DNA of 37,234 bases from an uncultured marine group I thaumarchaeote (GCA_902590655.1 CACIXQ010000009.1:1-37234), one strand, 5' to 3'. Numbered from the stretch's first letter, positions 26,406-34,367 are shown. Made by a program: numbers and translations. Notes: generated by a model from the letters alone, not told the origin.

Positions 26406-26654
26406 TTACTTTTTTCTCAAATTTTCTTTTTCAATATATTCTTCTAGAATTTTTTCAATGTTTCTGCCATCTGACTCCTTTACCTTACAAACAATTTCAT
26501 TATCATCAATCTCATAACAATTTAGTATTTCATTTTGATCCTTGTAAACTAGCATTATTTTATTTTGATATAGACAATGATACAGAGTTTCAGGCTGCAT
26601 TTTATCTGGACGAATCTTAATCCCATCCTTTTCAGAGGTAAGTGGATACGACAT
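26406..26654 (-). CDS. Small protein of unknown function
   Basis: 82 residues, no signal peptide or membrane segment. Beta-rich middle (TLYHCLYQNKIMLVYKD, NEILNCYEIDDNEIVCKV) with three Cys not in a metal motif, and a charged helical C-terminus. It lies 44 bases upstream of the Alba gene on the same strand and divergent from the polymerase gene. I do not recognise a family. Confidence 0.6.
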   Translation of the reverse strand: MSYPLTSEKDGIKIRPDKMQPETLYHCLYQNKIMLVYKDQNEILNCYEIDDNEIVCKVKESDGRNIEKILEEYIEKENLRKK

Positions 26655-26695
26655 ATCTGATTTATTTTTTGTGTGCTTGGTTAATTGTCTTTTTC

Positions 26696-26710
26696 GATAT
26701 CATAATATCC
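26696..26710 (+). promoter_or_regulatory. TATA region of the Y-family polymerase gene
   Basis: GATATCATAATATCC is centred 27-28 bases before the ATG at 26731. It supports that start over an open frame beginning at 26671. Confidence 0.5.
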
Positions 26711-26730
26711 CTTTTTGTATTACCAAATTT

Positions 26731-27825
26731 ATGGATCAGAGAATTATTCTACATGTAGATTTTGATTATTTTTATGCACAGTGTGAAGAAGTTAGGAAGC
26801 CTGATCTAAAAACAAAACCTGTTGTTGTATGTATGTTTTCTGACAGGGGTGGCGACAGTGGTGCCGTTGCCACTGCAAATTATACAGCAAGGGAATTTGG
26901 AGTAAAATCAGGTTTATCAATACAATTTGCAAAACAAAAACTAAAGGATAGAGATGATACAGCTTTTCTACCTGCTGACTTTGAATATTATTCAGAACTT
27001 TCTGAAAAATATATGAATATAATAAAAAAATTTGCTGACATATTTGAATATGTGGGGCGTGATGAGGCATATCTTGATATTTCCGAAAAATCAGAACGGA
27101 GTTTTACAAAGGCTGGGCATATTGGACAACAAATTAAAAATGAGATTAGAGAGAAAACCAAACTAACGTGCTCTGTTGGTATATCTCCTAACAAACTGTT
27201 ATCAAAAATTGCATCAGATTACAAAAAACCTGACGGATTAACCACAATTACACCAGATGATGTTTCTGAATTTATGAAAAAATTAGAGATAAGGGATATA
27301 CCTGGTATTGGAATAAAGACTGAACAAAAACTAGCAGAAGAACATATTCAAACAATCAACGAAACAAGAAATCTTGATGTGTTTACACTAATCAATATGT
27401 TTGGAAGAAAGACTGGTACATACATCCATAATGCGATAAGAGGGATTGATGATGAACCAGTAACAGTAAGAGCGCCTACATTACAATTAAGTAAAATCAC
27501 TACGCTGAAAGAGGACTCGATTGACTATACATTTCTGGAAAGAAATATGCTTGAACTATGCGAAAAATTACACTCAGCAGTTCTCAAGGAGAATAAGATG
27601 TTTAGGGCTGTTGGAATACATCTTATACAAAATGATCTTTCGACTAAAACAAGATCTAGAATGTTAAAAAACCCTACACTAAACTTGGATGAAATCAAAA
27701 AAACTTCAACACAACTACTCAAGGATGCACTTGTGGAGCAAACTATTCCAATAAGAAGAATAGGCGTAAAGGTTTCAGAGTTATCAGATTTAGAAGGACA
27801 AAGCAACATAACGAGTTATTTTTGA
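26731..27825 (+). CDS. Y-family translesion DNA polymerase (Dpo4/DinB type)
   Basis: Copies damaged DNA with low fidelity. 364 residues. The first metal motif is HVDFDYFYAQ, with catalytic Asp at residue 10 and the steric-gate Tyr at 15; the second is GRDEAYLD. The helix-hairpin-helix IRDIPGIGIKTEQKL is in the thumb, and a little-finger domain occupies the C-terminal third. The last eight residues, QSNITSYF, fit the PCNA-interacting (PIP) motif Q-x2-I-x2-Y-F. The ATG start gives the canonical MDQRIILHVDFD N-terminus. The end overlaps the convergent archaeosortase gene by 10 bases. Confidence 0.95.
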   Translation: MDQRIILHVDFDYFYAQCEEVRKPDLKTKPVVVCMFSDRGGDSGAVATANYTAREFGVKSGLSIQFAKQKLKDRDDTAFLPADFEYYSELSEKYMNIIKKFADIFEYVGRDEAYLDISEKSERSFTKAGHIGQQIKNEIREKTKLTCSVGISPNKLLSKIASDYKKPDGLTTITPDDVSEFMKKLEIRDIPGIGIKTEQKLAEEHIQTINETRNLDVFTLINMFGRKTGTYIHNAIRGIDDEPVTVRAPTLQLSKITTLKEDSIDYTFLERNMLELCEKLHSAVLKENKMFRAVGIHLIQNDLSTKTRSRMLKNPTLNLDEIKKTSTQLLKDALVEQTIPIRRIGVKVSELSDLEGQSNITSYF

Positions 27826-28769
27826 ATTGATGCTTCTTTCTCCTTCATTCGTTTTGTTTCAATTGCAGTTACAACAAGCAAAAAGATAAACAGCCACGGC
27901 AAAAACATTATTTCGCCAGCAATTGAATGATATTCCTCAAATTCAACCGGATCTGTTGAAACCTTTAATGCAAATACTGAAAGCGAAAAAATTCTGATCA
28001 AATTAACTGTGACTGTTCCGATTATTCCTAAACCAAAGTACATAGCCTTCCTGTTTCGTGGTATATTCATTTTAAGCAAAAATGCCATCATTACAAGTGA
28101 ATAGATGATAATGCTATGCACGCCAGCTGATGGCCAAAATACTTGTAGTACAAAATTACCATGATCACCTGACAAAAACATAAGGTTGTCTCTTCCAGTA
28201 GCAATACCAAGTTCAAGTGCATTAATTATCCAAATGTTTGTTTGAACTAAATGTGGAACAAAATACTGTAATGGACCAAGTGTATCAAATGGGAAGAAGG
28301 TATCTAATGATAGAATTATTGCACTACCTCCAAGAAAAACTGGTCCAGCAATAACAATTCTAATCCATTTTTTACCAAAGAAAAGTACAGCAGCAGAAAC
28401 TACAAAAATTGTTATTATTACAAAATCCCACAACCATCCCCAAGAATAAATACAGCCCTGAGGGTTTTTAACATCACAGCCTACAACGTTGAATGCAGGA
28501 GCCGCATCCAATATGTAATCATGCAATCCAAAATCTAATGCAATGAAATAACTCATTGTAACGATAACTAATGGAATTGCAAAAATTAAACGGTTTTTTG
28601 GTACTGCAAATCTTATCCCAACAATTTCTGCGACAATAAATGCAAGCCCAAACAAAAATCCTCCACGGCCCTGATTCCAACTCATACTAAATGTGTCCGA
28701 ATATGCAATGAATACAAATATGATAGGACTAGCGATTAACAAGATAGCAAAAATTGTGTTCTTATGCAT
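27816..28769 (-). CDS. Archaeosortase/exosortase-family membrane protein (Ser at the Cys site)
   Basis: 317-residue polytopic membrane protein with about eight hydrophobic segments. By family, it is a transpeptidase that processes C-terminal sorting signals of exported proteins such as S-layer components. The three active-site blocks are in order: FWPSAGVHS (~211-219), NLIRIFS with R259, and YHSIAGE with H281. The nucleophile position, Cys in most exosortases, is Ser214 here. I recall a thaumarchaeal subgroup of archaeosortases, and this probably belongs to it. No obvious target with a PEF-like C-terminus is in the window. A TATA-like box lies ~28 bases upstream. Confidence 0.85.
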   Translation of the reverse strand: MHKNTIFAILLIASPIIFVFIAYSDTFSMSWNQGRGGFLFGLAFIVAEIVGIRFAVPKNRLIFAIPLVIVTMSYFIALDFGLHDYILDAAPAFNVVGCDVKNPQGCIYSWGWLWDFVIITIFVVSAAVLFFGKKWIRIVIAGPVFLGGSAIILSLDTFFPFDTLGPLQYFVPHLVQTNIWIINALELGIATGRDNLMFLSGDHGNFVLQVFWPSAGVHSIIIYSLVMMAFLLKMNIPRNRKAMYFGLGIIGTVTVNLIRIFSLSVFALKVSTDPVEFEEYHSIAGEIMFLPWLFIFLLVVTAIETKRMKEKEASIQK

Positions 28770-28790
28770 TATTGTGATTCAAAGATTGTT

Positions 28791-28802
28791 CAATAAATAC
28801 GC
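28791..28802 (-). promoter_or_regulatory. TATA-like box of the archaeosortase gene
   Basis: The minus strand reads GCGTATTTATTG, centred about 28 bases before the ATG at 28769. It suggests independent transcription from the upstream NreA gene. Confidence 0.45.
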
Positions 28803-28828
28803 TATACTATTGAGTTAACATGATGTAT

Positions 28829-29998
28829 CTAAAAAAAATCAGAAATTGATTTTTGCTTCAACATTTTAAGTAATGTGCCTCTAGAAAGCCATTCGGATTT
28901 ACTTACGCTCATCCTTTTTGATGCAAAAGTAATTCCATCATCAAAACTTTCTACAATCAATGGTTCTTTCCTCATTGCAGTACGTATTGCCTCCCTAATT
29001 TGCCATACGCCAACAGGTACAGCATACTCCGGTCTAATTTCACGTAAAACAAGGACAGCAGCCTGGATATTTTTCGCAACAAGATATTCTGCTACTCCAA
29101 GCTTCGCCGCAAAATATGCACCGGCTATCGCAGGTGGGTGATCAATTCCTCTGGCATCTTCAATATCTGAACCAAATCCTATACTGTCACCATCATGCCA
29201 TGCTTCCTGCATTTCAAAAATCCAGCGATGTGGAAATAAAATAATCGAAAATATATTTCCTAAATGATCGTGTGAAAAAACTCTACACGAATCAATCAGT
29301 TCAAATTCTAAAACTTCAGATACAAGTGATTTTGATATAATGTCGTCAGTAGCTGTGATACTCCACTTTGTTGGAACAAGTCTCCTTTCCTTGCCAAACA
29401 TACCAACACTGAAACATTTTTGGATTTTTGAAATCTCAATACCACTATTATACAATGCAAGTACAGCATCATTTGCTTTTAGATCATGATCATAGTAAGC
29501 TCGCTCAATTGTTTTTTCAGCTCTTCCAGATGAAAACTTTGCAGATTTTATATCACCTATAGGACCGAATGGTGGGTTTTGTCCGTCTATAGTAGTAGTT
29601 GGAAATGTAGTTTTATGAAATTCTAAATTAGAGTCAATTGAACGTGAAGACATAGCAACTTCATGAAGATTTTCAATGAATCTTCCTTCTGTTTTTTCTA
29701 TAGATACTTTTTGTACTCCTCTAACTAAATTCAGTCTAAAATTCACAATTTCTTCTAGGCTTTTTCCAATCCACTGTTCTGGTTTATCAAGTAATGTAGT
29801 ATCACCATGTATAGGTGGCAACATTGGTCCAACGCCAACCTTAGGATAACCATATGAACCAACAAAAACTGACGGAGGGCTAGAACCATCTATTGAATCT
29901 GATGCAAAAAGATTCCCATATTTTGAAAGATATTCTTGCCAGCTGTTTTGAATTCTCTCCCTTATCTCAGTACTTGAAAAATTTGATGAGGTTTTCAC
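28829..29998 (-). CDS. NreA-like archaeal DNA repair protein
   Basis: 389 residues matching the archaeal Nre family (DNA-damage tolerance factors that bind PCNA). Segments typical of the family are the N-terminal PPSVFVGSYGYPKVGVGPM, the central NPPFGPIGDIKS and the C-terminal REIRPEYAVPVGVWQIRE. The last eight residues are QKSISDFF, an excellent PIP box (Q-x2-I-x2-F-F). There is no N-terminal zinc finger, as in some Nre proteins. It is divergent from a zinc-finger gene at 30115. NreA against another paralogue is a guess. Confidence 0.88.
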   Translation of the reverse strand: MKTSSNFSSTEIRERIQNSWQEYLSKYGNLFASDSIDGSSPPSVFVGSYGYPKVGVGPMLPPIHGDTTLLDKPEQWIGKSLEEIVNFRLNLVRGVQKVSIEKTEGRFIENLHEVAMSSRSIDSNLEFHKTTFPTTTIDGQNPPFGPIGDIKSAKFSSGRAEKTIERAYYDHDLKANDAVLALYNSGIEISKIQKCFSVGMFGKERRLVPTKWSITATDDIISKSLVSEVLEFELIDSCRVFSHDHLGNIFSIILFPHRWIFEMQEAWHDGDSIGFGSDIEDARGIDHPPAIAGAYFAAKLGVAEYLVAKNIQAAVLVLREIRPEYAVPVGVWQIREAIRTAMRKEPLIVESFDDGITFASKRMSVSKSEWLSRGTLLKMLKQKSISDFF

Positions 29999-30081
29999 AC
30001 ATATTGGAGGAGGATAATAGTGATATCTTCTTTGAATAGAATACTATTGACCAAGTATTAGTAACTGATACAGTTAGCAGC

Positions 30082-30091
30082 AAAAATAAAT
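30082..30091 (+). promoter_or_regulatory. TATA-like box
   Basis: AAAAATAAAT is centred 28 bases before the ATG at 30115. It favours that start over an in-frame TTG at 30103. Confidence 0.45.
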
Positions 30092-30114
30092 GGTGCTAAT
30101 TCTTGTCAATCCAC

Positions 30115-30483
30115 ATGATCACCGTAGATTGTAGGGATGTGGAGTCTATACTTCACGAACTTGCGATATATGTTTCAGATCAGGTCGCGGCTATGCCTGC
30201 AATGAAATTACACCAATTTGTTCTGGCTCCTATTATGGATGATGAACCTGTTGATCAAAATGAGGTTATCACATCAATCAAGGAATTCCTAGAATCGATA
30301 GGGGAAAGTCGTAACTTTGGTGTGATTGCAAATGGAGATATTGTTACAATAAAATCTCTCTTTGGTAAAAAAATTGAGCGTCTAGCAAAGAGTGCCGGTG
30401 AAATGTTTTCTTGCGCGCATTGTGGTCATGTTACTAGATATGAGGTTGAACATAACAATCATGTCAAAATACATTATTTGTAG
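30115..30483 (+). CDS. Unknown protein with C-terminal C2H2 zinc finger
   Basis: 122 residues from the ATG at 30115 (an in-frame TTG at 30103 would add four). The first ~95 residues form an alpha/beta domain I do not recognise. The C-terminus has C100-x2-C103-x12-H116-x3-H120, which is exactly a classical C2H2 zinc-finger spacing (SCAHCGHV ... NNHVKIH). It could bind nucleic acid or act as a protein-interaction module. It lies in the same direction as, and just before, another C2H2 gene, but an own promoter for the second gene is visible. Confidence 0.75.
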   Translation: MITVDCRDVESILHELAIYVSDQVAAMPAMKLHQFVLAPIMDDEPVDQNEVITSIKEFLESIGESRNFGVIANGDIVTIKSLFGKKIERLAKSAGEMFSCAHCGHVTRYEVEHNNHVKIHYL

Positions 30484-30524
30484 ACAAAATAACCAAATTC
30501 TCTAATAATATACTCACTAGACTG

Positions 30525-30533
30525 TTTATATTC
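30525..30533 (+). promoter_or_regulatory. TATA box of the zinc finger/DsbA gene pair
   Basis: TTTATATTC is centred about 25 bases before the ATG at 30554, suggesting separate transcription of this pair. Confidence 0.5.
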
Positions 30534-30553
30534 ATAAAATCCTCATCCAAGAT

Positions 30554-30742
30554 ATGTCTAGTGGAAGTCATCCGCGATCGCAACATCTCTGTAGTGAATG
30601 TAATGCCTCATTTTTTAGCAAGGAAGGACTAGAGAAACATTTTCAGAGACAGCATGGTATTTACTGTGAATCTTGCCCAATTGATAGCGCAGTGCAAAAA
30701 ATCACGGATATATTTAGGCAAAAAAAATCTAATTCAAAATGA
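30554..30742 (+). CDS. Small C2H2 zinc-finger protein
   Basis: 62 residues. A canonical finger is C13-x2-C16-x12-H29-x4-H34 (LCSECNASF ... LEKHFQRQH), with the usual aromatic and Leu core positions. C38 and C41 follow and could extend the metal site. The basic C-terminus (RQKKSNSK) suits DNA or RNA binding. The stop overlaps the next start (ATGA), so it is translationally coupled to the DsbA-like gene. Small C2H2 proteins are common in archaea; the target is unknown. Confidence 0.82.
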   Translation: MSSGSHPRSQHLCSECNASFFSKEGLEKHFQRQHGIYCESCPIDSAVQKITDIFRQKKSNSK

Positions 30743-31425
30743 ACAAAAAACTTGTAGTTTCCGTTGCATTCGTTGTTATTGTGGCAGTTGTGATTATCAG
30801 CTTTTCCACATACTATGCTACACTTCTTGAAACACAAAAACTGGCGCAAGATAGATTCCTTGCATCACAACAGGAACCACAGCAAGAATTTGAGAATGGT
30901 TCACCTATACTAGGTTCAGAGAGTGCTCCAATTACAGTAGTTGAGTTTGGTGATTATCAATGTGAAGCTTGTTATGCTTGGTTCCACACAACAAGAGATA
31001 CGCTTATTGATAATTACATAGAGACAGGAAAAGCAAAACTGATTTTTGTTGATCTTCCATTTTTGGGCCGTGACTCACCAATGGCTGCACAAGCATCCTA
31101 TTGTGCAGAAGATCAGGGTCAATACTGGGGATACCATGAAATACTTTACACTTTTCAAGATGGACATCCTGACACTGGATGGGCTAATCGAGACAGACTA
31201 AACTCGTTTGCATTTTCACTTGATATGAATATTGATGAGTTTAACGATTGTATGGATTCTTCAAAATATAAAAATCGTGTAAAGGCAAACTATGATGAAG
31301 CTGTGAAAAATGGTGTACAGTCTACACCAACATTTATCATAATTTCAGAAGATGGAAAAAGGGAGCAATTTTCTGGCTCACAACCATATTCTGTTTTTGC
31401 AGCAGCGATAGAATCAATGCTTTGA
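30739..31425 (+). CDS. Membrane-anchored DsbA-family thiol-disulfide oxidoreductase
   Basis: 228 residues. A single N-terminal membrane segment (about residues 5-25) places the catalytic domain outside the cell membrane. The thioredoxin-fold active site is C75-E-A-C78 in FGDYQCEACYAW, with the cis-Pro loop STPTFII near residue 197. Likely role: oxidising, isomerising or reducing disulfides in exported proteins. The start overlaps the zinc-finger stop by four bases. Confidence 0.92.
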   Translation: MNKKLVVSVAFVVIVAVVIISFSTYYATLLETQKLAQDRFLASQQEPQQEFENGSPILGSESAPITVVEFGDYQCEACYAWFHTTRDTLIDNYIETGKAKLIFVDLPFLGRDSPMAAQASYCAEDQGQYWGYHEILYTFQDGHPDTGWANRDRLNSFAFSLDMNIDEFNDCMDSSKYKNRVKANYDEAVKNGVQSTPTFIIISEDGKREQFSGSQPYSVFAAAIESML

Positions 31426-31703
31426 ATTTAATACAAAATTGGAAAAAAATCACTTGATTAGTATCAAAATTATTACTGATTTACAAAGGATCTATTCAAA
31501 ATAACTATTTAGACAATCTTTGATAACCTTGTCTCCTATCCATCAGTATTTTCACAACATCATATTCAATGACAAAAATCTACATACCAATTAGGCCAAA
31601 CAGAAGCACCGCAGACCACGAAGAAAAGGAAGAAGAAGAAGAATAAGCCAAATTGAAAAATATTGGAAATTACAATATAGATTTTTTACCACTAGTAATT
31701 TGA
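31426..31703. other. Intergenic region with a doubtful 25-residue frame
   Basis: 278 AT-rich bases between the DsbA-like gene and the convergent flavin-binding gene. The only candidate is a plus-strand ATG frame at 31569-31646. It encodes a 25-residue peptide with basic start (MTKIYIPIRPNR) and a run of Glu at the end. No good TATA or Shine-Dalgarno site was found, so I do not call it a gene. No tRNA or hairpin terminator is evident. Confidence 0.3.
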
Positions 31704-32168
31704 TCAAGCATCACTGTGATCCCATGTAGAATAGTATAACGGATTGATTTCCAATATTGCTGATTGACCTGCTCTTACTCCATCCATTAAAATTTTTGCA
31801 ACTTTATTTTCTAAATCTCCAGTATATTTTATCATAATTCTTTCTGCAATAGGTATGTTGTCTTCAACATTTGTAGAAACTTTTACCAAAGCTTTTCCTC
31901 GAACGCCCTTATATGGAAGGTTTTCATCATCAATGCAAAAGTAAACCGTATCCTTATGCTGAATATTTTGAACTTTCTTTGATGTCTTTGATGTTTCCAC
32001 ATACAAATTTTCATTTTCATACAAAAACCACACAGGATGTATGAATGGATCACCGTTCTTGTCAACCGTGCCAAGAAGAAGATTTAGTTTTTTATTTGTA
32101 AGAAACTCTACAGTTTGTTCTTGTGTAAGCTTCAGACCAAAACCTGGACTTGCATGAACTATTTTCAT
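31704..32168 (-). CDS. Pyridoxamine 5'-phosphate oxidase-like flavin/F420-binding protein
   Basis: 154 residues of the split-barrel PNPOx-like fold: TNKKLNLLLGTVDKNGDPFIHPVWF at the N-terminus (given by its landmarks TVDKNG and HPVWF), then VETSKTSKKVQNI and the GVRGKALV strand. Such proteins bind FMN, FAD, heme or F420; the presence of cofE makes F420 possible. I chose the ATG at 32168, which has a good Shine-Dalgarno GGAGG about 11 bases upstream. A longer frame to 32219 has no family similarity. Substrate unknown. Confidence 0.85.
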   Translation of the reverse strand: MKIVHASPGFGLKLTQEQTVEFLTNKKLNLLLGTVDKNGDPFIHPVWFLYENENLYVETSKTSKKVQNIQHKDTVYFCIDDENLPYKGVRGKALVKVSTNVEDNIPIAERIMIKYTGDLENKVAKILMDGVRAGQSAILEINPLYYSTWDHSDA

Positions 32169-32542
32169 AATTTTTAATCCTCCTTCTTCCAATCTGACAC
32201 CCAATATTTCAAAGAACACTTCACTAACTCTTTTCGTGTATGTAATCTTAGATCTCTTTTACATTTTGGGCAGATTGAATTCATGATTATTTCTATGAAT
32301 ACCTCATAAAAAAACTAGAATTTATTCATCTCACGCCTATCCTATATAGAAATTATAGATCGCATCTATATACTAGAGTGACGTAATGTTATCAAGCGTG
32401 TTGAGGGTAACGCGGGGCAAATTCTAGAATTAACGCCCAAGAACAAACCCTATAATACCGTGAAGGCAGATTTTTTTCTGTCTTCAAGTGGTAATTCTTT
32501 TCTTGAAAACATTCAATTGTTCTAATGATTTTTGTTTGACAG
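32169..32542. other. 374-base intergenic region with inverted repeats
   Basis: No convincing gene. It contains TATAGAT-CGC-ATCTATA (32354-32370), a perfect 7-base inverted repeat; the palindrome AATTCTAGAATT at about 32419-32432 flanked by GGGC and GCCC; a TATA-like CTATAATAC at 32450-32458; and an imperfect 10-base stem TGAAGGCAGA/TCTGTCTTCA (32461-32486) with a T-rich loop. The section 32380-32440 is more GC-rich than its surroundings. A regulatory leader or small RNA is possible. Confidence 0.4.
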
Positions 32543-33067
32543 ATGCTTAACCGTATTGTTTTATTCTTTGTCTTTCTTGGAATTTTTTCTGCATCATTTG
32601 CAATTGGTGCGGAGGTTAAGGTTTCTGAGGAAGAGAGCAAAATAATTCTTGAACAATTCGAAACGTTGATTGGTAATATTGATGCAATTGGGATATTTTC
32701 ACATAATACAACACTTGCACTGCCAATGTTCATTCCGGGATTTGGCATAGCATGGGGTGCGTTTGCTGCCTTTTCTACGGGAATAGCATTTTCAGTTCTA
32801 AAGGATGCCAGCCCAATGTTGGCAAATGTCCCATCTCTGACTATCCTATTCATGTCTCCCTTTGGATTAATGGAGGTTGCAGCCTATTCTATCGCAATGT
32901 CACGTAGCTACATGATATTCCATAAGATGATCAAAAGAATGCCTATTCGTCCAGATTATCGTATAATTGGGATTGAAATTGCTATTCTGGTAGGTCTATT
33001 ATTAACTGGTGGATTTGTTGAGTATTACTTTATAGAAAATATTCCTACAGACAGTCCAAAAATCTAG
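32543..33067 (+). CDS. SpoIIM-family integral membrane protein
   Basis: 174 residues with four to five hydrophobic segments. The central FIPGFGIAWGAFAAFSTGIAF region matches the stage II sporulation M / DUF95 family, widespread in archaea that do not sporulate. The first segment (about 5-22) could be a signal peptide ending near AIGAE. Function in archaea is unknown; a transporter or membrane-remodelling role is sometimes suggested. It is preceded by an inverted-repeat-containing leader. Confidence 0.8.
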   Translation: MLNRIVLFFVFLGIFSASFAIGAEVKVSEEESKIILEQFETLIGNIDAIGIFSHNTTLALPMFIPGFGIAWGAFAAFSTGIAFSVLKDASPMLANVPSLTILFMSPFGLMEVAAYSIAMSRSYMIFHKMIKRMPIRPDYRIIGIEIAILVGLLLTGGFVEYYFIENIPTDSPKI

Positions 33068-33265
33068 TCATTTGATCAGTTTTGTCGTATGGCGATAAAG
33101 ATCATACAACCCCTTTCCATCAAGTTCATCTTCAAGTCTTCTACCAGTTTCATGATAATATCGATGTTCAACCATCTTGATCTCCTCAGAATTATCATGA
33201 TTTTTTGACTTTCTTTTTAGATCCTTCCATTTGGTAACTAGTTCTCTAAGCTCAGATTTTTTCAT
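33068..33265 (-). CDS. Small charged protein, unknown
   Basis: 65 residues from the ATG at 33265; a GTG at 33289 would add eight but would contain the TATA box of the divergent microprotein. Highly charged helical sequence (KKSELRELVTKWKDLKRKS), then HRYYHETGRRLEDELDGKGLYDLYRH. No membrane segment or Cys. It abuts the SpoIIM-like stop tail to tail. Not recognised. Confidence 0.55.
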   Translation of the reverse strand: MKKSELRELVTKWKDLKRKSKNHDNSEEIKMVEHRYYHETGRRLEDELDGKGLYDLYRHTTKLIK

Positions 33266-33274
33266 TTCATTTTC

Positions 33275-33282
33275 TATAAATA
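33275..33282 (+). promoter_or_regulatory. Strong TATA box of a microprotein gene
   Basis: TATAAATA within CTATAAATAG is centred 26 bases before the ATG at 33304. One of the best TATA boxes in the window. Confidence 0.65.
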
Positions 33283-33303
33283 GAGGCACTAGTTAGGTTT
33301 TTC

Positions 33304-33462
33304 ATGGCAGACCATGATGAACTTGACAAACTCGAACATGAGCTTCATAAGGTAGAATTCAACAGACCATACGACATAGTTGAAATTCGCAAACTGAGAG
33401 AAAAAGTTCAGGAACTAAAAAATAAGAATCAGGAAACAGAACTATCATTCGGTAAAGTCTAG
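33304..33462 (+). CDS. 52-residue coiled-coil-like microprotein
   Basis: An ATG-started frame with an excellent TATA box 26 bases upstream. The peptide is helical and heptad-like (DELDKLEHELHKVEF, IVEIRKLREKVQELKNKNQ), without Cys or membrane segment, so it may dimerise. It sits between two minus-strand small genes. Function unknown. Confidence 0.65.
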   Translation: MADHDELDKLEHELHKVEFNRPYDIVEIRKLREKVQELKNKNQETELSFGKV

Positions 33463-33472
33463 GAATATTTAG

Positions 33473-33778
33473 CTAGTTTCTGCTTCGTCTTTCGTAGTAT
33501 TCAACAGGATAATCAAACTGTTTGTTATAATCCACTGCATTCCAAAACTTTTCATCGTCAATGTCTTTCCCCTCAGATAGCCAGACGTTTAGAACTTTTT
33601 GCATAAACAGTTTTGTAGTATCATCTATCTCTGGTCTTTTGCCTGTACGCTTTTCTATTTCGTCTCGATTTTCCTTAAAGATCTTTAAGAGTTTTTTAAG
33701 CTCCTTGCCATTCAACATAGATTGTTTTTCTTTAAATTCGGCAATTTTTTCTTCTTTAGATTTTCCAAATAATCCCAT
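33473..33778 (-). CDS. Small charged protein, unknown
   Basis: 101 residues beginning MGLFGKSKEEKI, a soluble, highly charged helical protein, with a conserved-looking C-terminus (KFWNAVDYNKQFDYPVEYY). No signal peptide, Cys cluster or known motif. Its stop lies 10 bases from that of the convergent microprotein. AT-rich sequence precedes the ATG (AATAAAATATT). I do not recognise a family; it is a likely lineage-specific gene. Confidence 0.65.
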   Translation of the reverse strand: MGLFGKSKEEKIAEFKEKQSMLNGKELKKLLKIFKENRDEIEKRTGKRPEIDDTTKLFMQKVLNVWLSEGKDIDDEKFWNAVDYNKQFDYPVEYYERRSRN

Positions 33779-33813
33779 AATATAATGAAATATTTTATTC
33801 CTTTAAGTATAAT

Positions 33814-34182
33814 CTAATCAGTTTCAGGCATTACTGAAGAATGGTGTGAAACAATCTTCCATTCGTCATTATCTTTCTGATAAACAAACGAAAACCTTGC
33901 ATTGATTGTCTTGCCTTTTGTTATAAAGTTGTAAAGACCAGAGTTTACAGCAGCCGACTCAAAAGCAATAGGATGCTCCGATACAATCTCTACTTCTACA
34001 GGAGATTTTAACAAGTTCTCAAAATACTCAAGAATGAGTCCATGTCCAACTCTTTCCTTGTTAGAAAATGTTCCAAGCAATATCCCATCTCCATGGTAAA
34101 GGTTGACAACTTGGTTTGCGTCACCGTCTTTTACTGTACTTGCCCATTTTTGCAAAAGCTCAGAGGCAATAGAGTCAGACAT
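33814..34182 (-). CDS. NTF2/SnoaL-like protein
   Basis: 122 residues with the cone-shaped NTF2-like pattern: N-terminal helix LLQKWASTVKDGDANQVVNLY, then HGDGILLGTF, and a C-terminal pair of strands ending WKIVSHHSS. This resembles the CaMKII-association / DUF4440-type branch. I chose the ATG at 34182, with a TATA-like TCATAAACTC about 24 bases upstream. A TTG at 34221 overlapping the upstream microprotein stop (TTGA) is an alternative that would imply coupling. Ligand or enzymatic role unknown. Confidence 0.8.
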   Translation of the reverse strand: MSDSIASELLQKWASTVKDGDANQVVNLYHGDGILLGTFSNKERVGHGLILEYFENLLKSPVEVEIVSEHPIAFESAAVNSGLYNFITKGKTINARFSFVYQKDNDEWKIVSHHSSVMPETD

Positions 34183-34217
34183 GTTTTTACTGAGATTACC
34201 GAGTTTATGAATTAATC

Positions 34218-34367
34218 TCAATAATGATCCAAATCACTCATATCGTCTGAACTTTTCTTTTTTTTCTCAAATGCCCTTTTCTTTTTCTTATCAGACCAAT
34301 AAACAAGGAACAATGGTATGCCTAAACAAAGCCCAGCACAACCAATCATAGCCCAAAGATACCACAT
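34218..34367 (-). CDS. 49-residue single-span membrane microprotein
   Basis: An ATG-started frame encoding a hydrophobic N-terminus (MWYLWAMIGCAGLCLGIPLF, about residues 1-23), then a positively charged tail (SDKKKKRAFEKKKKSS) and an acidic end. The positive-inside rule puts the tail in the cytoplasm. Its stop overlaps the TTG alternative start of the NTF2-like gene, so the two could be coupled. Composition is convincingly protein-like; function unknown. Confidence 0.6.
   Translation of the reverse strand: MWYLWAMIGCAGLCLGIPLFLVYWSDKKKKRAFEKKKKSSDDMSDLDHY

Noticed and set aside
31569-31646. A 25-residue frame with a poly-Glu end
   Set aside because: Low complexity, no clear TATA box or ribosome site, and too short to stand on composition alone.
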